From NCBI GenBank assembly GCA_019751875.1, contig JAIEMV010000002.1:372001-436000 (forward strand): 64,000 nucleotides of DNA, in the 5' to 3' direction. Origin of the DNA: Hyphomicrobium sp. Its GTDB lineage: Bacteria; Pseudomonadota; Alphaproteobacteria; Rhizobiales; Hyphomicrobiaceae. This document shows, in pieces, positions 52,461 to 62,345 of this stretch (positions are counted from its first letter, which is position 1; each line of letters opens with the position of its first letter). Position numbers and translations under genes: made by a program. The notes below the pieces were generated by a model that saw only the letters and a program-made list of their open reading frames with translations, made no database searches and was not told the origin of the DNA.

Positions 52461-53852
52461 ATGGCAAAAAACACATCAGCAGTAGCATGTGACGATAGGA
52501 TCGACATCCTCGGCATCGCTGTCACCTCGGGTGATCCCACTGCGATCATCAACGAGCTGGATCATGGCATAGCCGAGCGAAGGCCAACGCGAGTGGCATT
52601 TCTCAACACGAATTTGGCAACCGTTGCCTCCACCGATCCGGACACGAGGCAGGCGCTTTCCTCCTTCATCGTTCTCAACGACGGTGCAGGCGTCAGTCTC
52701 GCTCGGAAGGTTCTACATGGCAAAGGCTTTGCCCATAATCTAAATGGAACGGATTTCATCCCGTTGTTTTTGGACATGACTACCCATGACTTGCGGATCT
52801 ACCTTCTAGGCAGCGCGCCTGACGTGTTGAGTCAAGCAACACGCGTCATTGGCGAAAGGTGGCCGCGCCACAGTGTCGTTGGCGCAAAGGATGGGTACTG
52901 GCCGCGTGCTGCAGACGACGAGATTGCAAACTCTGTCGCTGCCAGTGAGCCCGATATCGTTCTCGTTGCCATGGGGAATCCGCTGCAGGAACAGTGGATC
53001 GCCAAACACGTACCTCAGGTTTGTCCTTGTGCCGTGGGGGTGGGCGCATGGTTTGATTTCCTCACCGGTAAGTTCAGACGTGCTCCTCGCTGGATTCGCG
53101 CTGCGCGTATGGAATGGGCTTATCGCCTCTCTCTTGAGCCACGCCGCCTCTGGAGGCGCTATCTTGTCGGCAATACCCAATTTCTCGCTCGCATTCTGAC
53201 TGATCGTCAGCGGCGCCGACTCATAGAGGTGCGCGCCTTATGCGGAATCCGCTACGCGAATTCGATGTTAAAGCGAAGCCTTGACGTAACGCTATCCGCG
53301 GCGGCGCTGTTGTTCTTGAGCCCCGTCCTCGGCGGCATTGCGATTTGGGTCCGCATATCCTCGCCAGGACCGGTGATCTATCGCCAGCTGCGCAGTGGCC
53401 GCTACAGCCGGCCTTTTGAGATTCTGAAATTCCGCACCATGTTCGAGGAGGCCGGTAACATCGAGGCGAACATCCGACAGGCGACACGGAGCGATCCCAG
53501 AATCACTCCCGTAGGAAGGCTTCTGCGACGCACGAGTCTCGATGAACTCCCGCAGCTCTTCAATGTTCTGAAGGGTGACATGTCTCTCGTCGGGCCGCGG
53601 CCGCACGCCGTCGCGCATGATGCTGCATTTGCGCAAATTCTGCCGGAGTACCCAAAGCGCTTCGCCGTAAAGCCCGGTATTTCGGGCCTTGCACAGATCA
53701 ACGGTTCGCGAGGCGAAACGGCAGACGCTGCGGCGATAGCGCGGCGCCTTGACTATGATCTTGCCTACGTCCGGACAGCTTCGCCAGCGGTTGACGTTGC
53801 GATCCTCGCAAAGACGGTCGTGGAAGTGGTCGGCAGCCGAACTGCCTATTGA
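52461..53852 (+). CDS. Fusion: WecG/TagA/CpsF glycosyltransferase + initiating sugar-phosphate transferase
   Basis: This 463-residue protein carries two enzymes. Residues about 15-245 match the WecG/TagA/CpsF (GT26) family, with [30 protein letters not shown] and [21 protein letters not shown]. Residues about 268-463 match the polyprenyl-phosphate sugar-phosphate transferases: [67 protein letters not shown]. The C-terminal half would load the first sugar on the lipid and the N-terminal half would add the second. The frame is continuous with no sign of an assembly join. Confidence 0.9.
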   Translation: MAKNTSAVACDDRIDILGIAVTSGDPTAIINELDHGIAERRPTRVAFLNTNLATVASTDPDTRQALSSFIVLNDGAGVSLARKVLHGKGFAHNLNGTDFIPLFLDMTTHDLRIYLLGSAPDVLSQATRVIGERWPRHSVVGAKDGYWPRAADDEIANSVAASEPDIVLVAMGNPLQEQWIAKHVPQVCPCAVGVGAWFDFLTGKFRRAPRWIRAARMEWAYRLSLEPRRLWRRYLVGNTQFLARILTDRQRRRLIEVRALCGIRYANSMLKRSLDVTLSAAALLFLSPVLGGIAIWVRISSPGPVIYRQLRSGRYSRPFEILKFRTMFEEAGNIEANIRQATRSDPRITPVGRLLRRTSLDELPQLFNVLKGDMSLVGPRPHAVAHDAAFAQILPEYPKRFAVKPGISGLAQINGSRGETADAAAIARRLDYDLAYVRTASPAVDVAILAKTVVEVVGSRTAY

Positions 53853-53889
53853 GCTTATCTTGTTGTAATTTGTGGAATCGAAAAGCTTT

Positions 53890-54930
53890 ATGTCGCATCC
53901 ACTCGTGATCATTTATGAAGATCGCCTAAGCGATCTCGTCGGCGTGAAGCTACTTTTGGCAAGCCTGGCGCGGTTCGAGCCTTCGTGGCGCATCAGACTC
54001 ATCGTACCGACAGATGTGCAAACGGAGTTTCACTCCTTTAATGCAAATGTTGCCGTGGACCGCCGCAAGCGCCACTCTACTGGCTGGAATGTCAAGCCGG
54101 CAGTGTTGATTGAAGCGCTTAGCGAAAACGACCATCCTGTGCTGTGGCTCGATTCTGACCTCCTCTTGAGCGCACCGATTCATGGGCTGCTGGAAAAATT
54201 CGATTCAGCGCACCTTGTCGCTGCGGAGGAACCGCTTGGCGTCCGGAACCCAGGTTCGCAACTTCGCACTTTAGCGTGGGACCTTGGCAGCGGGCGGCAT
54301 ATCGAACGTGGGCTCAATAGCTGCGTTCTTCGGGTATCGCGCGCGCATCTCCCACTTCTCGTCGCTTGGGCCGCGCTGCTCGCCGATCCAGTTTATTTGC
54401 AAGCGCAAGGGCGCCCGTGGAATGAGCGGCCGCCGTGGTTGATGGGCGATCAGGATCCGCTTGCAGCGCTGCTGGGATCAAATTTGTTCGCGAGCATTCC
54501 ACTTGGGTTACTCAGCCAAGGCAACGATATCGCGCAATGTTTCAACGAGGACGGCTTTTCGGTGGCCGCCCGGCTTGCGCATGCCTTTCGGCCCCTGCCT
54601 CCCATCATTCATGCGCAGGGAGCCGTCAAACCTTGGCATGTACGGTCTCCTCGCTCCGTGCATCTTGAGTTGTCGCCCTATAGATGGGCGGCCCAACCTT
54701 TCGCCAGCGTTCTTCCGCCAGCCGATCGAGATTGGCTGAACCTGTCCTCACCCGTTGCAAAGCTGCTCAATACCTTCGCCCTTGGAGACGCTGCGCTCGC
54801 AGGCCTCGCGCCCGCGCTGTGGCGTACTCTCGTCCGAAACGCAGGCCGAGCAGTCCGCCTGGTTTCAAATACTGGCGCACAGCACAGCGTGGCCAGCAGC
54901 CCCCGTACCACGGAAGGATCGCGCTTATGA
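53890..54930 (+). CDS. Putative glycosyltransferase with DxD motif
   Basis: This 346-residue protein begins MSHPLVIIYEDRLSDLVGVKLLLASLARFEP and has WLDSDLLLSAPI, a GT-A type DxD-like motif, and GDQDPLAALLG in the middle. It resembles GT8-like or nucleotide-diphospho-sugar transferases. There is no membrane helix. A GTG six codons upstream (53872) is an alternative start. Its end overlaps the Wza-like gene by 4 nt, so it belongs to the same operon. Confidence 0.65.
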   Translation: MSHPLVIIYEDRLSDLVGVKLLLASLARFEPSWRIRLIVPTDVQTEFHSFNANVAVDRRKRHSTGWNVKPAVLIEALSENDHPVLWLDSDLLLSAPIHGLLEKFDSAHLVAAEEPLGVRNPGSQLRTLAWDLGSGRHIERGLNSCVLRVSRAHLPLLVAWAALLADPVYLQAQGRPWNERPPWLMGDQDPLAALLGSNLFASIPLGLLSQGNDIAQCFNEDGFSVAARLAHAFRPLPPIIHAQGAVKPWHVRSPRSVHLELSPYRWAAQPFASVLPPADRDWLNLSSPVAKLLNTFALGDAALAGLAPALWRTLVRNAGRAVRLVSNTGAQHSVASSPRTTEGSRL

Positions 54931-56198
54931 CGTGGCGATGGCTCATCGTTCCAATTCTAGTAGTTTTGCCGGCTGCTCCGGTCTTCGCTGACTATCGTCT
55001 CCAACCTGGCGATACACTGGATCTGTCGGTTGCCGGTTTTCCCGATCTTTCGCAGAAGAGTACTGTCGGACCTGATGGCGAGGCTTCCTTTCCCATCGTC
55101 AGTCTCGTCAAGATTGCGGGCCTGTCCTTGCGGGATGCGCAAGATACAATCCGCCACATGTTCCAGTCTCAGGTACTTCAGAGGCGCACACCTGACGGAC
55201 GAGACGTTGCTACGACCATTTCACCGGCTGCTATCTCGCTTACGATCTCTGAATACCGTCCGGTCTACGTGAACGGCGATGTGAGCAAGCCCGGCGAACA
55301 AACCTACCGGCCGGGGATGACGGTGCGGCAGGCCATAGCCATGGCCGGCGGTCTCGACCTTGTGCGCATTCGCATGGATAACCCGTTTCTCGAAGCCGCC
55401 GAGTTTGCTGGCGAGTACCAGTCGCTATGGACCGATCACGCGCGGCTGACCGCCCGCAAATGGCGTTACGAAGCTGAACTTCAAAGTCAGTCCGCCTCAG
55501 CCGAGCCGGTCATCTCACCGGCAGTCCCCGAAGCACTCGGACAGGCGATCGTCCGAAATGCGAGCGAAGAACTTGAGGCCAGCGTCGCAAGCGCAGAGGC
55601 GCAGAAAGCCCATCTGCATGACATCGTCGCCAAATCTGATGCGCAACTCACGCTGCTCCATTCGCGCCAGGAATCTGACGAGGAGGGCGCTGAGGCCGAC
55701 GCAGTCGATTATAAAAGGCTGCAGAGCCTCGCCACGCGCGGCAGCATCCTTCAAAACAGATTGTCGGAATCCCGTCGCCTTCTTCTCCTTTCCACCACCC
55801 AATCTCTTCAAACGCGGATCCAAATTGCGCAGGTGGAGCGTGAACGCTCGAAAGCACAGCGCGATATTCAGCTTCTTGATGAGCAGCGCAGGATCGAAGC
55901 GTTGCGCGAAGTCAGTAAGGCTTCCACTGAGTTGGCAAAAATCAAGGCCCGCATCGCTGCGGTCGCGGAAAAAATGACGTATACGGGTCTCATCCGCTCG
56001 CAACTTGTCGGCGACGGGAACCGGCGTCCGCGCATTCACATCGTCCGCGCCGGAAGCAGCGGCGAAATCTCTGCGGACGAAGAAACGGTTCTTGCACCGG
56101 GTGACACGATAGAAGTCGCGCTCCAGGTGCCTCATACTCGCGAGGAGGCGGTGGATAGAAAGTCGGCGGCCCGTGAAACGCCCCAGGTCACACAATGA
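54927..56198 (+). CDS. Polysaccharide export protein (Wza/ExoF-like)
   Basis: This 423-residue periplasmic/outer-membrane protein has a signal peptide (WLIVPILVVLPAAPVFA), a polysaccharide export domain (YRLQPGDTLDLSVAGFPDLS, VGPDGEASFPIVSLVKIAGLS), a SLBB-like block (VYVNGDVSKPGEQTYRPGMTV) and a long coiled coil (about 200-370), as in ExoF-type proteins. It has no lipobox Cys at the signal cleavage site, unlike Wza. Overlaps of 4 nt with both neighbours show operon structure. Confidence 0.88.
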   Translation: MTWRWLIVPILVVLPAAPVFADYRLQPGDTLDLSVAGFPDLSQKSTVGPDGEASFPIVSLVKIAGLSLRDAQDTIRHMFQSQVLQRRTPDGRDVATTISPAAISLTISEYRPVYVNGDVSKPGEQTYRPGMTVRQAIAMAGGLDLVRIRMDNPFLEAAEFAGEYQSLWTDHARLTARKWRYEAELQSQSASAEPVISPAVPEALGQAIVRNASEELEASVASAEAQKAHLHDIVAKSDAQLTLLHSRQESDEEGAEADAVDYKRLQSLATRGSILQNRLSESRRLLLLSTTQSLQTRIQIAQVERERSKAQRDIQLLDEQRRIEALREVSKASTELAKIKARIAAVAEKMTYTGLIRSQLVGDGNRRPRIHIVRAGSSGEISADEETVLAPGDTIEVALQVPHTREEAVDRKSAARETPQVTQ

Positions 56199-57292
56199 GA
56201 ATTGCGCTAGCCCTTTTTTCTCTGGGGCTGTTTGCGGTAGCTTCTTCGCAAGCTGCCGCCGTTACGCGCGTCGAAGCTCTATCGCGCGGGATAAATCTGT
56301 CGCATTGGTTTGCCCAGGCATCGAACGGATACAGCGATGCACATCTCACGACCTTCATCACGCCTAGGGATCTTGTCCGAATCCGCCGGACAGGCTTCAC
56401 ACACGTGCGCATCGGCGTGGCGCCTGAGGTCGTACGTGATCCGGCGCGCCGTTCCAGATTTGTCGAAGCCGTTCAGCTTAGCCTCAAGTCAGGGCTTGCT
56501 GTCGTCGCAGACTTCCATCCTGTCGGCGATGAGAAGACAGAGTTCACCGCCGCCGACGGAGCTGAGAAGCTGGAAAGAATGTGGACGGAATTGGCAACAG
56601 CGCTGGCTCCTCTCGATTCCGACCGCCTGTATCTGGAGGTCATGAACGAGCCGTATCCGCTGCAGGGCGAAGCATGGCTCGCCATGCAGCGACGCGCTGT
56701 TGCAGCCATCCGGCGCATCGCTGCGCACCACACGATTATTGTCAATCCCGGCGGTTGGTCCGGTCCTGAAGACTTGAGTCGGATGACGCCGCTGCCAGAT
56801 GAAAACGTCGTCTATACGGTTCACTGGTATGCACCGCTTCTCTTCACCCATCAAGGCGCCGACTGGACCTGGGCTGTCGCCAAGAACATTGGGGGCGTGC
56901 CTTGGCCGGCGGCTCGCAGTGCTGCCGATCAAATCGCGGGAAGATCAACTCGCGGTGAAGATGCTTACCGCGCATTGCACAATGAAATCGCCGCAGGGAA
57001 TTTCGAGAAAGCGTTTTTACAAAGCGAGATCGAACGTATCGTCGATTGGCGACGGCGGCATCATGACGTTCCGGTGTATGTCGGCGAGTTCGGTGTCTAT
57101 TGGAAATCCGCGCCGCCATCGTCGGCACATGAATGGATCACCACTTCGCGCATAGCTTTTCAGCGCGCAGGGCTCGGGTGGGCATACTGGGACTCGTCAT
57201 CCAGCTTCGGGCTGATGCTTTCCACGACCGAGGGCAGGTCATTTCGGCCTAAAACCCTGATGGCGCTCGACCTCATTCCAGGGGAGCGCTGA
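56195..57292 (+). CDS. GH5-family glycoside hydrolase (secreted)
   Basis: This 365-residue secreted protein has a signal peptide (ALALFSLGLFAVASSQAAA) and a cellulase-type TIM barrel. Landmarks are RGINLSHWF, FTHVRIGV, the acid/base Glu in YLEVMNEPY, VYTVHWYAPLLFTHQG and the nucleophile Glu in VYVGEFGVYW. Placed inside the export operon it probably trims or releases the polymer, or clears it from the periplasm; the substrate is unknown. Confidence 0.88.
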   Translation: MRIALALFSLGLFAVASSQAAAVTRVEALSRGINLSHWFAQASNGYSDAHLTTFITPRDLVRIRRTGFTHVRIGVAPEVVRDPARRSRFVEAVQLSLKSGLAVVADFHPVGDEKTEFTAADGAEKLERMWTELATALAPLDSDRLYLEVMNEPYPLQGEAWLAMQRRAVAAIRRIAAHHTIIVNPGGWSGPEDLSRMTPLPDENVVYTVHWYAPLLFTHQGADWTWAVAKNIGGVPWPAARSAADQIAGRSTRGEDAYRALHNEIAAGNFEKAFLQSEIERIVDWRRRHHDVPVYVGEFGVYWKSAPPSSAHEWITTSRIAFQRAGLGWAYWDSSSSFGLMLSTTEGRSFRPKTLMALDLIPGER

Positions 57293-57294
57293 AC

Positions 57295-58659
57295 ATGGCG
57301 CTGGAACGCGGCGGTGCAGGGGGGGTGGCCATTTGCATGGAGTTGTTGCCCTTGGGATTGGCCGGCATAGCTCTACTGACCGGCGCTATAGCCTACCAGC
57401 GGGGTGATACCACAACGCTACTGCTTTTGTTGGCGCTGCCCTTCGTCCCTATCTTGATCATTGGAGGCATTCGAGCCGCACAGGGCAAGGCCACTTATAC
57501 ATGGATTGCCGCGTTGGGATTAGTTGTCATTCAAGTGGCCAATTTTCGCTACCGCGCGATCGACGACAAAAGCATCGATTGGCAAGTAGCCCTGAAGCTG
57601 GCGGCGCTGGCCGTGATGGCCACGGCTTCGATACCGGTTCTCCATCACGCGATCCATCGCAACCTGCCGGTCAGTGTCTTTTTGTGGCTTGTTTTCGTCG
57701 CCTACCTTTCGGCAACGTCACTGTATGCGGTGGATCCGATCTACTCGCTCATTTCCGCCTCGACAGTCATGATCGCGCTGCTGTTTCTCATGGCTGTGAC
57801 GCATAATTTCGGATCGCAAGCTCTTATTGAATTCGTCGCCTATGCGGCGCTTCTCCTTTGCGCTGTCTCGCTCCTGATCTACGTTGCTTGGCCGTCGCTC
57901 GGTCGGATGTCCGACTGGGAACACGGCAGTTTCGTCATGACGACGCGCTTGCAGGGGATTTTGGGATCTGCCAACGCCGCGGGCGCGACCGCGGGCATTG
58001 GTCTTGTCCTGCTGCCTACACTTAAGATGAAGACGATCTTCAAGGTCTCTGCGGCTGCCATTCTTTGTGTTTGTCTGGTTCTTAGCGATAATCGCATGGC
58101 CATAGCATCTACAGCGCTCGCCGCTGCCGCTTATGGAGCCTTTAAGAACCGCGGTTCTCTGTCGCTGATCGTCGCTTGTTCTGTACTCGTGGCAGGCCTA
58201 CTGCTTTTGGCCTTTGCTCTTTTTGGTGAGGAACTGTTATCGTTCATCTCCCGCTCAGGATCGGCTGAAGAGGTCGCGAGTGCGACAGGACGCACGGTCA
58301 TCTGGTCGGCTGTTCTCGATATGTGGGCTGAAAAGCCTTTGCTCGGCTATGGCTTCGCATCCTCGCAGCGTCTGCTTCCCACACACCCCGCTCTCTTCAT
58401 TGCGGCAGCGCACGCGCACAATATGTATCTGGAAGTTCTGTTTGCAGGAGGCATTGCCGGCAGCGTGATTTTTTCCTGCGCAGTCGCAGCCACCGCGCGC
58501 GATGCGGTGCGCTCGGCCAAGCCCGTCCTGCTCGCTCTTATCATATTCCTTCTCGTGTACGGCCTGACGGAGCCGGTCCTGTCAAGTATCGCGGGTTTTC
58601 CAGCTTATGGGCTTCTAGCAGCCGTTATTGCTGCTGGTGGACAAGGCAGGGCACTCTGA
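57295..58659 (+). CDS. O-antigen ligase/polymerase-like protein (Wzy)
   Basis: This 454-residue inner-membrane protein has about 11-12 hydrophobic helices and a larger periplasmic loop containing GRTVIWSAVLDMWAEKPLLGYGFASSQ, followed by HAHNMYLEVLFAGG. These are the Wzy_C (O-antigen ligase) family hallmarks. It lies 2 bp after the hydrolase and polymerises repeat units delivered by the flippase downstream. Confidence 0.88.
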   Translation: MALERGGAGGVAICMELLPLGLAGIALLTGAIAYQRGDTTTLLLLLALPFVPILIIGGIRAAQGKATYTWIAALGLVVIQVANFRYRAIDDKSIDWQVALKLAALAVMATASIPVLHHAIHRNLPVSVFLWLVFVAYLSATSLYAVDPIYSLISASTVMIALLFLMAVTHNFGSQALIEFVAYAALLLCAVSLLIYVAWPSLGRMSDWEHGSFVMTTRLQGILGSANAAGATAGIGLVLLPTLKMKTIFKVSAAAILCVCLVLSDNRMAIASTALAAAAYGAFKNRGSLSLIVACSVLVAGLLLLAFALFGEELLSFISRSGSAEEVASATGRTVIWSAVLDMWAEKPLLGYGFASSQRLLPTHPALFIAAAHAHNMYLEVLFAGGIAGSVIFSCAVAATARDAVRSAKPVLLALIIFLLVYGLTEPVLSSIAGFPAYGLLAAVIAAGGQGRAL

Positions 58660-58709
58660 AGAAACAGCGCTCAACTTCTGGCGGAGAGCGGTGGCTCTTC
58701 ATCGCCACA

Positions 58710-60071
58710 ATGGGAGATGCGGCCGGTCCCCTATTGCGGAACATCGCCTTGGCGGCGCTCCTCGCACCTTCCGATTTCGGAATCGCCATCGCGCTGACGG
58801 TGGTCATCGGCATAATCGAGATCCTCTCGGACGTCGGATTGCCGGTTTATGTGATTAGGCGGCCCATGGGATGGCGACTCTCTGAGACGCTCGCTACTCT
58901 GCATACGCTTGCGCTCGTTCGCGCCTGTCTCCTTGGGGCTATCCTGACTGTTTCCGCACCCGTCTTGGCGTCGCTGTTGCAAGCGGAAGCGGCGACGGCA
59001 AGCTTCGCCCTTCTCGGAATTATCGCGGCCTTGCGGGGTTTTGAAAACCTGGGAGTGAAGGCTCTGCTGCGAACGGGCCGATACACACGAGAGGCCACTG
59101 TACTGGCAACGTCCCAGATTCTCTTGGTCTCTGTTACCGTTCTTGCTGCCGCAGTGACGCAAAATCATACTTGCATTGTATGGGGCCTCCTCGCACATGC
59201 TCTCGGCGTGGTCGTTCTATCTCACGTGCTGTCGCGACGCAGATGGTACTTGGGCTGGAACGCCAAGCTCGGAAAGGAAGTGCTGACTTTCGGGTGGCCG
59301 ATGCTTTTAAACGGTGCCGCCGCTGCAGCAGCATCGGGCGACCGCTTTATTGTCGGTAATGTCCTGGGGCCGGCGGCATTGGCGCACTACAGCGTTGCGG
59401 TCGGCTCTGCCATGCTGCCAAAGTCGGTTCTCAGTCGGTTTCTGACGAGCACGTTCGTCCCGCGATTTGCCCGCGCCGCCCCAAGCCAGAGCCGCACCTG
59501 CATCCTGGCCGATAGTTGGGCCTTCTGTCTTTCAGCAATGGCGTTTGGCATCGGCCTCGCGCTGGCGATATGGGGTGGACCAGTACTTGGATTGATATTC
59601 GGCGCCGCCTACCAACCGACGCCTCCCTTCATGGCGGCCCTGGGCTTTGCCGTCGCTATTCGCATTCTGTTGCTTCTGCCCGTGCCCCTTAGCATCGCGA
59701 GGGGGGATACTCGCATGGTTGCGGGCACCTCTCTTGCTTCGGCCATTGCCGTTCTCATCTCAGCTCCGGTCCTTATTGCAACTGAGTCAACGGTGCACTT
59801 CCTTCTGGCGCAGGCCACTGTCGAATATGCAGCACTAGCTTGGTTCGTCTGGCGGGCGCTGGATCGCCATGCCTTCAGGCCGGCGCTGCTTGCAGCTGTC
59901 GTCCTCGCCCCGCCCGCCTTGCTGGCCATGCTCGCGATCGCGGCTACGAACGTCGGCGCTCGGATCGAGCCGGCAGCCGCAACCGCGGCCGTTGCCGTGC
60001 TCTCTTATGTTGCTGGTTATGCTGCTATCCGCCAGGCCTTTCGCATTGAAGTCAGAGCTGCTGTCCGCTGA
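58710..60071 (+). CDS. Polysaccharide flippase (Wzx-like)
   Basis: This 453-residue protein of the MATE/MOP flippase superfamily has about 12-14 membrane helices. The N-terminal segment LLRNIALAALLAPSDFGIAIALTVV is typical. The frame is open for 16 codons before the ATG at 58710 without ATG/GTG/TTG except near-cognate CTG, and the family N-terminus would fit slightly upstream, so a non-standard start is possible. It flips lipid-linked repeat units to the periplasm. Confidence 0.85.
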   Translation: MGDAAGPLLRNIALAALLAPSDFGIAIALTVVIGIIEILSDVGLPVYVIRRPMGWRLSETLATLHTLALVRACLLGAILTVSAPVLASLLQAEAATASFALLGIIAALRGFENLGVKALLRTGRYTREATVLATSQILLVSVTVLAAAVTQNHTCIVWGLLAHALGVVVLSHVLSRRRWYLGWNAKLGKEVLTFGWPMLLNGAAAAAASGDRFIVGNVLGPAALAHYSVAVGSAMLPKSVLSRFLTSTFVPRFARAAPSQSRTCILADSWAFCLSAMAFGIGLALAIWGGPVLGLIFGAAYQPTPPFMAALGFAVAIRILLLLPVPLSIARGDTRMVAGTSLASAIAVLISAPVLIATESTVHFLLAQATVEYAALAWFVWRALDRHAFRPALLAAVVLAPPALLAMLAIAATNVGARIEPAAATAAVAVLSYVAGYAAIRQAFRIEVRAAVR

Positions 60072-60083
60072 AGGAGTCCTCGC

Positions 60084-60962
60084 GTGGAATGCATCCTGTT
60101 CACGACAAGCGATCTTCGGGGCGCCAGGGCCACATCGCTGCATCGCCTGCTGCGCCGCCTCTCCCAGGAAGCCATTCCGCCGCGGCACTACGTGCTTTTG
60201 CAGGGGATGAGCGAGAATAGCGTTCGTGATTTTACTAGAACCCAGGAAACAAGCGCAAAGACTATTGTCATGCACTACCCACACCGCATCAGCTTGTCCA
60301 GGGCGCGCAACATGATGCTTCAGCGCGCGGCATGCGAGGGTGCCTTTGACGATCCCGCCATTGTCGGTTTTCCAGACGACGACGCTGCCTATCCGCCGGA
60401 CTTTCTGGATTGGCTGCGTGACACCTTTGCAAGCACTCCTGATATCGATCTTCTCCTATGCGGCTGCGCGCTAGAGCCGGTCGCCGCACATGGACAGAGC
60501 ACGCGGGCCGCCGCATGCCGAGATGTCGTCCGGCGGTCAACATCGAACACTGTATTTCTTCGCTCCGCTCTTGTTACAAGAGCCGGCTATTTCGATGAGG
60601 ATTTGGGACTGGGAACTCCCGCCCAAGGAGGCGAAGATACCGAATACATGCTGCGGGCTTTCCAATTTGCGCGCTGGAGTGCTTGCATTGATGCACCCCT
60701 TGTTGAACATCCAGAGGCGACACGTGAGACGGCAAGCCGTTACTATCATGGCGCATTGACGGCCATCGCCTGGCACGCGCCTTATACGCCGGCGTGCGCA
60801 ATAGAACTGGCGCGCAAAGCGGCAATTGGTGGTGTCCACGTGTTAAGTGGCCGGATGAGTACCACAGCTCTAGCAGTAAGCTATCGCGCCGCTGCATCCG
60901 CTTTGGCCGCCAGTGTTTATGTTGGCCGTGGTCGGCAACGGAGTACAGACCTTCAACTCTAG
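60084..60962 (+). CDS. Family 2-like glycosyltransferase
   Basis: This 292-residue GT-A enzyme has SRARNMMLQRAA, the DDD nucleotide-sugar motif in IVGFPDDDAAYPPDFLDW and GGEDTEYMLRAF near the acceptor site. The GTG at 60084 has AAGGAG 7 bp upstream. It follows the flippase in the operon. It ends by overlapping the stop of the oppositely directed glycosyltransferase by 4 bp. Confidence 0.82.
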   Translation: MECILFTTSDLRGARATSLHRLLRRLSQEAIPPRHYVLLQGMSENSVRDFTRTQETSAKTIVMHYPHRISLSRARNMMLQRAACEGAFDDPAIVGFPDDDAAYPPDFLDWLRDTFASTPDIDLLLCGCALEPVAAHGQSTRAAACRDVVRRSTSNTVFLRSALVTRAGYFDEDLGLGTPAQGGEDTEYMLRAFQFARWSACIDAPLVEHPEATRETASRYYHGALTAIAWHAPYTPACAIELARKAAIGGVHVLSGRMSTTALAVSYRAAASALAASVYVGRGRQRSTDLQL

Positions 60963-61879
60963 GTAACCCTCAACCGGTTCAAAGCCAGCCGCACCACCGC
61001 TCGTCTGATTTCGGGTTGATTTCTCATTAGATGAGCTGCGTCACGCCATTCCTTTGCGGCAATTCGCCGCTTCAAAATCTGATATCCAGCGAGCGAGCCC
61101 GCATCCTCCGCAAATTGTTTGATCAGTGCAGCCATCGCTTTGTTGCCCGCCGAGTGCTCGCGAAGCAATTCTTCCTGCAACGTCGTGAGGAGCTTGATCT
61201 GCTTGGGATCTAGTGTTCGAGAGATTGCTCCGTTCCGTTGTCGGTATCCGTAAAGCCCGCGGCTGACGTGAACAAAGCGTGTGCCGGCAGTAAGCAGGGT
61301 GAGCACGAAAATGTAGTCTTCTCCGATCCGAAGCCGCTGATCATATTTCACGCCGGTTTTCTTCAGCGTCGATGACCGCAGCATCGGCTTCCAGTACCCG
61401 TAATTGCGGCGACCGCCAAGAAGGGAGTTATGGGCGATCCAGGTCTCGATTCCGACCGGGACGGTTTGCGCAGGCGCTGGCGTCATCGAAACGAAGGCGG
61501 GAGAGTTCCCATCGTTAAAGCTTACGAGTTCGTCCGCCACGAGTTCCGCCGACGCTTGGTTTGCCGCCTCGATGAGTATTCGGCTCCGGTCTGGATGAAT
61601 AACATCGTCCGCATCCAGAGCCGCGAGCCATTCACCCTGCGCTTCACTTATCGCCAAGTTTCGTTGGTGAGCTGGCCCCTGCGACTTTTGCGATCGCACG
61701 AGCCGCACGCGCGGGTCACCGATCTCAGCGGCCACGTCGGCGGTGCCATCGCTGGATGCGTCGTCGGCGACAATGATCTCAACCGCCACGCCGCGTTGAC
61801 CCAGAGCCGACTCGATCGCGGTCTTTATGTAAGGACGAGCGTTATGTGCAGCCATGAGAAAGGAGACGAAGGGTACCAT
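60959..61879 (-). CDS. Family 2 glycosyltransferase
   Basis: This 306-residue GT2 enzyme starts MVPFVSFLMAAHNARPYIKTAI, with VEIIVADDASSDGT, QGEWLAALDADDVIHPDR (DxD motif) and GEDYIFVLTLL. It points against the rest of the cluster and marks its right border. Its 3' end overlaps the previous gene by 4 bp. The sugar donor cannot be told from the sequence. Confidence 0.9.
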   Translation of the reverse strand: MVPFVSFLMAAHNARPYIKTAIESALGQRGVAVEIIVADDASSDGTADVAAEIGDPRVRLVRSQKSQGPAHQRNLAISEAQGEWLAALDADDVIHPDRSRILIEAANQASAELVADELVSFNDGNSPAFVSMTPAPAQTVPVGIETWIAHNSLLGGRRNYGYWKPMLRSSTLKKTGVKYDQRLRIGEDYIFVLTLLTAGTRFVHVSRGLYGYRQRNGAISRTLDPKQIKLLTTLQEELLREHSAGNKAMAALIKQFAEDAGSLAGYQILKRRIAAKEWRDAAHLMRNQPEIRRAVVRLALNRLRVT

Positions 61880-62047
61880 GTCCCGAGAACACTTGTCCGA
61901 CGGCTATTGTTCCAGAAGAGAACGGTGCCGTAGAACCTCCTCGTGGCTGCACGACACCGCGCAACCGGATAACGTTACGGGCGGTGAACTCGGTCTGTTG
62001 TCATGCACAAAGCTGAGAAACTAGCCGGGGCACCCTCAAACCGGATC

Positions 62048-62062
62048 TGTGACTAGATCACA
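62048..62062. promoter_or_regulatory. TGTGA-TCACA palindrome upstream of sulfur genes
   Basis: TGTGACTAGATCACA is an imperfect dyad with CRP/FNR-like half sites but a 5-bp instead of 6-bp spacer. It lies 51 bp upstream of the DUF2892 start and may be an operator for the sulfur module. Low confidence. Confidence 0.3.
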
Positions 62063-62113
62063 TACATTCTGCCCGCTGCAGCTTATCAAGGTGTCCATGA
62101 ACAGGAGGCCCCA

Positions 62114-62311
62114 ATGACATGTAACGTTGGAACCGTGGACCGCACACTCAGGATTATTCTCGGACTTGCCCTTTTGAGCCTCGTCTTAGTCGGTCCCCAA
62201 ACCCTCTGGGGCCTCGTCGGCTTAGTGCCTCTCTTGACAGGTTTGGCGAGGTTTTGCCCAGCTTACGGCGTCGCAGGGGTGAACACATGTGCAACGCGGC
62301 CTCGGACCTGA
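62114..62311 (+). CDS. DUF2892 (YgaP-like) membrane protein
   Basis: This 65-residue protein starts MTCNVGTVDRTLRIILGLAL and has two hydrophobic helices ending in FCPAYGVAGVNTC. It matches the small DUF2892 membrane family, commonly next to rhodanese and sulfide-detoxification genes. An AGGAGG site lies just before the ATG. It is the first gene of the sulfur module. Confidence 0.88.
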   Translation: MTCNVGTVDRTLRIILGLALLSLVLVGPQTLWGLVGLVPLLTGLARFCPAYGVAGVNTCATRPRT

Positions 62312-62345
62312 GCCTCGCGCGACAGGTTTTTTCGGACCGGAGTTC

